Assembly (NCBI GenBank): GCA_014058105.1
Contig: JACGCM010002784.1
Coordinates: 1,550,001-1,614,000 of the forward strand
DNA from: Kingdonia uniflora
Lineage: Eukaryota > Streptophyta > Magnoliopsida > Ranunculales > Circaeasteraceae
Direction of reading: 5' to 3'
Length of the DNA: 64,000 nt
The position numbers were made by a program, and so were the translations under genes. The first letter of the stretch is position 1. The number at the start of each line of letters is the position of its first letter. The notes under the pieces were generated by a model. The model saw nothing but the letters and a program-made list of their open reading frames with translations, did no database searches and was not told the DNA's origin. Positions 60,700 to 64,000 of this stretch are shown here, one piece after another.

Positions 60700-60975
60700 G
60701 GTAAGTATTGATTGAGAGAAAACTAAGTAGTAAAGAGATCGTCTGTCTGATACATACTTGAGAAGTATAGATCGAGATCAAATCGAAGTAGAAAAAGATT
60801 GTTTGTCAAATCTATACGTGAAAAGTATAGTTCGAGAACAAATCGAACTAGAAAAAGATCGTTTGTCAGATCTATACATGAAAAGTATAGATCGAGAACA
60901 AATCGAAGTAGAAAGAGATCGTTTATCAGATCTATATGTGAAAAGTATAGATCGAGAACAAATCGAATTAGTAAA
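60700..60975. repeat. 60-bp tandem repeat, about four to five copies
   Basis: Units of exactly 60 bp (AAATCGAACTAGAAAAAGAT ... GAAAAGTATAGATCGAGAAC) align at 60780, 60840, 60900 and 60960, with a degenerate unit before. The 20-residue periodic peptide it could encode is a by-product. It lies between the antisense gene and the pol end. Confidence 0.9.
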
Positions 60976-61063
60976 GAAGATAATGATAAAATTAATTTTT
61001 ATTTGATCCGAGGAAAGCGATTACAGGGTATTATCTGTAAAATAGTTTTAGCTGAGCAGTGTT

Positions 61064-64000
61064 TCATGAGTACTCAACCTGGACTTCTTCTTCAGTCATG
61101 AGCCAATAAGTTCCGCTATCTGTTTTATTGCTTACAATGTAGGGTCCCTCCCAGTTTTTTTGATAATTTTCCAGAATTCTTAGGTCAAGTATGATCCTGT
61201 ATTCGTCGTCGGTCAATGTCTTCAATATCGAATTTCCATTCTCAAACTTTCTTGTTGTATGCTTTTTTCAATGTATCATGGTATCGTCCCAAATTTACAA
61301 TGGCCTTATCTATGGTTTCCTCGATCCAATTGAGGTTGCAAAGGAGACCGAGTTCATTGTCTTCATCTAAAATTTTACGTCGAGTACTTGGGAGATCGAG
61401 GTATGAGGTTATGACTGCTTCAGTACCGAAGGCCATCATGAATGGAGTGTACCCTATTGCAACTTGAGGAGTGGTGCGGTACGCCCATAATACACTGAGT
61501 AGTTTGTCAACCCATCTGCCTTTCTTGTCTTCGAGGCGCTTGCGTAAGCTTGATTTGATGCTTTTGTTGATGGCTTCAGGTTGTCCGTTGCCTTAAGGAT
61601 AATATGGTATGGAAGTTGTTAACTGAATCTTGTATTTATGAAGGAAAGCATGGACTTTAGCGCTGATGAACTGTTTGCCATTATCAGAGAGTATGATTTG
61701 TGGACGGCCAAATCGGGTAATGATGTGCTCCCAATGGAACTTGATGACTTCATTCTCATCAGTATGACATAGAGGATCTGCTTAAACCCACTTGGTGAAG
61801 TAATCGGTGGTAACTAAAATAAACCTTTTGTTTCCCGATGCTGGATGGAATGGGCCAATGATATCGATTCCCCATCGTTTAAATGGCCAAAGGACATTGC
61901 TAACATGCAAGTCGAGGGCCGGGCTTTTGATGTCCTGAGCGTGGATTTGGCATTTCTAGCATTTACAAATTAAGTCTTCACAATCTTGTCTCATTTTGGG
62001 CCAATAGAGTCCTTGTGTGAATGCGCACTGGGCTAGCGATCTTCCAGAAACATGTGTACCACAAATACCTTCGTGAAGCTCTCAAATTTTGATATGAGCT
62101 TTTTTTTGGGAGATGCATTCGATATGTGGTCTGCCTCTAGTGAGTTGATATAATATTTCATTTTGGACTGTGAATCGGGGATACTTGGCTAACAGGGATC
62201 GAGCATCTTTTTTGTAACTGGGAAGGATGTTGGATTTGAGGTAAGCATAAAATGGTCTTCGCCAGTCTTCAGGGTCGTCATCTTCAGTAACAGATATTTG
62301 GAGTCTGTAAAAGATATCGAGGCTAGAATGTTCGATGATCTTGATTACTAAAGATCTTTTTTTTACTATTTCCCAACATGGCAGTGATGTAAGCTAATGC
62401 ATCGGCATGACAATTTTCTTGCCGAGGTAAATACCAAATGGTTGCATGCTTGAATTTTTTCATCTTTTCTTCGATGAGGGTTGCGTAATCAACCATTTTG
62501 CCCGTTGTCTTAAAAGTTTTGTTGTAATGATTGGTGACGAGTAAGGAGTCGACATATAATGCTAATTCCTCAGCTCCGAGAGTAAGTGCAAGATCGAGAC
62601 CGTGCAAGATTCCTTCATACTCCGTTTCATTATTGGTAGCATAAAATTTAAGTTTGATTGCTTTCTCTATGGGAGAATTGGAAGGTGTGACGAGGACTAT
62701 GCCAATTCTGGATCCTTGTGGTCCTGCCAATCCGTCCATAAAAAGTCACCAACCGAAACTCTTGGACCATGCGTCTGGTTCTGCAATTGAGTTGTTGGTG
62801 AAGATTTCTTCGAGTTCTTCCCAATCGGGGTCTTCGACGGGAAAATCTTCTAAAAATTTGGCCACTTCTAGTCCCTTGATGGATATTTGAGGTTCAAAAG
62901 AAATGTTATATTCCCCATGGCAAAAGAACCATTGTTGAACTCGTCAAGATTTTTTCTTTTTTGAGAGTATGAGTTTATGGGGTTATTTTGTAATGACTTT
63001 GATGGGATGGGCTTGGAAGTATTGACAAATTTTTTGAGAGTTGTAAACCAAGGCGAGCAATTGCTTCTCAGTGGTAGTATATCATTTTTTAGCAGGCAAA
63101 AGAGTTTTACTGATAAAGTAAATAGGTTTCTTGATGTCTGCATCTTCTCGAATAAAGACGAGGCTGATGGAGTCTTTAGTTGTGGATAAGTACATTGCAA
63201 CCGTTTTACCATCAATTGGAGTACTCATTATAGGAGAACGCCCCAAGTATCGTTTAAGATCTTGGAATGCCATTTCACAGTCAGGAGTCCAAATAACTTC
63301 TTTTTGCTATTTGTTTAAAAGAGGGGTGAGGTTACCACGAAGATGAAGGTAAAGAAGTTTGCATCTATCAGATGACTTTGAGATGAATTTGTGAAGAGCG
63401 GCGATTTTATCGGCTAATTTTTGAGTATTTTTTTTGTTCGAAGAGAGGGCATTTCCATGAGTGCTTTGATTTGAGCAGGATCGATTTCGATTCCTCTTTT
63501 GCTGACTAGATGGCCCAAGAATTTTCCAGATGCAGCACCGAATTAACATTTCTCTGGGTTGAGTTTCATCTGGCACTTGTGAAGGATATCGAAGATAGTT
63601 TGGAGGTTTTCGTGATGATCTTCCCTTTTCAGGCTTTTGCAGATGATATCATCGATATATACTTCCATGACTTTTCCGAGTTGATCTTTGAACATTTGGG
63701 TGGCCAATCGTTGGTAAGTACCCAAAAGACATTACTGTGTAACAGTAAAGTCCTCTTTCAGCTATGAAGGTTGCTTTTTCTTGATCTTCTTTGGCAAGTG
63801 GAACTTGGTTGTATCCCGAGGCTACATCCATCATAAAAAGAAGTTCGTGTCCTGCGACTGAGTCATGAAGTTGCAGAATTAGTGGTAACGGAAAACTGTC
63901 TTTGGGTGTAAATTTGTTGGGTTCTGTGAAGGCGACACAAACCTGGAATTTTCTGTTTTTCTTTGGCACAACGACGATATTAGAAACCTACTTTGGATAT
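61064..64000 (-). pseudogene. Outer element pol: reverse transcriptase, two RNases H, integrase
   Basis: Reverse transcriptase from the right edge to about 63307 (NKFTPKDSFPLPLILQLHDS, MMDVASGYNQVPL, MEVYIDDI intact). RNase H at 62868-63273 (SLVFIREDADIKKPIYFISK). Archaeal-type RNase H at 62323-62800 (ATNNETEYEGILHGLDLALT, ENCHADALAYI). Integrase at 61064-62080: DYFTKWV, LSDNGKQFIS, GQPEAINKSI (the D-D-E acids present), and a C-terminal NWEGPYIVSNKTDSGTYWL ending at the stop 61064-61066. TAA stops after TKWV and after YYP, plus frameshifts, disable it. More integrase is left here than in the inner element. Confidence 0.87.

Larger units (their letters stand above)
47262..64000 (-). mobile_element. 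Outer Ty3/gypsy Tat-type retrotransposon, continuing past the right edge
   Basis: The minus-strand pol (61064 to beyond 64000) has reverse transcriptase, RNase H, a second archaeal-type RNase H and integrase, the layout typical of Tat elements. Its 3' LTR is 47262-47773, preceded (minus strand) by a polypurine-like GAGAATGGGGCGAT. Between integrase and 3' LTR lies an antisense gene (58003-60245), as known for some Tat lineages. The element is split by the inner insertion 48721-56080. Its 5' LTR, gag and protease are outside the window. Confidence 0.75.

Noticed and set aside
60758..61006. 82-codon frame with a 20-residue repeating peptide
   Set aside because: It is the translation of a 60-bp tandem repeat, has no start context, and is open in more than one frame.
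61216..61467. Plus-strand frame near the outer integrase end
   Set aside because: It overlaps the integrase C-terminal domain, which is clearly on the minus strand.

Overview
This is plant nuclear DNA, most likely from a eudicot. It is AT-rich, its two genes have many introns with plant-type splice sites, and one encodes a plastid-type enzyme. The space between and inside the genes is filled with nested plant transposable elements. Two host genes have complete reading frames wherever they are visible: an SCC3/STAG cohesin subunit (minus strand, running off the left edge) and a 1-deoxy-D-xylulose-5-phosphate synthase, DXS (plus strand, complete, 10 exons). Almost everything else is mobile or repetitive DNA.

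Layout. 1-9877: SCC3, 17 exons in the window and about 889 codons. Its intron 15 (493-4104) holds a 2.66-kb gag-only LTR element (1063-3726) flanked by a 5-bp target duplication, GTTTG. 9878-11021: SCC3 upstream DNA with no recognised gene. 11022-28862: a Helitron-rich block. Six copies of one 5' terminal sequence are visible, plus several 3' ends of the CTAG type. The block includes a five-copy tandem repeat with an exact 451-bp period carrying an exon-like segment, a Ty1/copia element (15740-19834, target duplication AGTGG) without gag, gene fragments, and a broken RING-finger gene. 29468-36602: a 7.1-kb PIF/Harbinger-type DNA transposon with its DDE transposase, its Myb/SANT-like partner and, unusually, a gene with a plant mobile domain (PMD, the MAIN/MAIL1 family). 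It ends 266 bp upstream of the DXS start codon.

36869-44516: DXS, with insertions inside its introns, including a probable solo LTR. 45.55-46.09 kb: a foldback element with an inserted LINE-like 3' fragment. 47262 to the right edge: a Ty3/gypsy element of the Tat type on the minus strand, carrying a separate coiled-coil gene in antisense (58003-60245). It is split by a second Tat-type element (48721-56080) with target duplication GTTAC.

How parts act together. SCC3 and DXS are unrelated housekeeping genes (chromosome cohesion; the plastid MEP isoprenoid pathway). In the Harbinger element the transposase and Myb-like genes converge and share homologous promoters. One of these promoters has expanded into nine 56-bp repeats. 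Repeated CG-rich subterminal motifs near the ends are probable transposase or Myb binding sites. Most element genes carry stop codons, many of the kind left by C-to-T decay.

No CRISPR array, tRNA or rRNA gene was recognised. Exon limits and repeat ends were read by eye.
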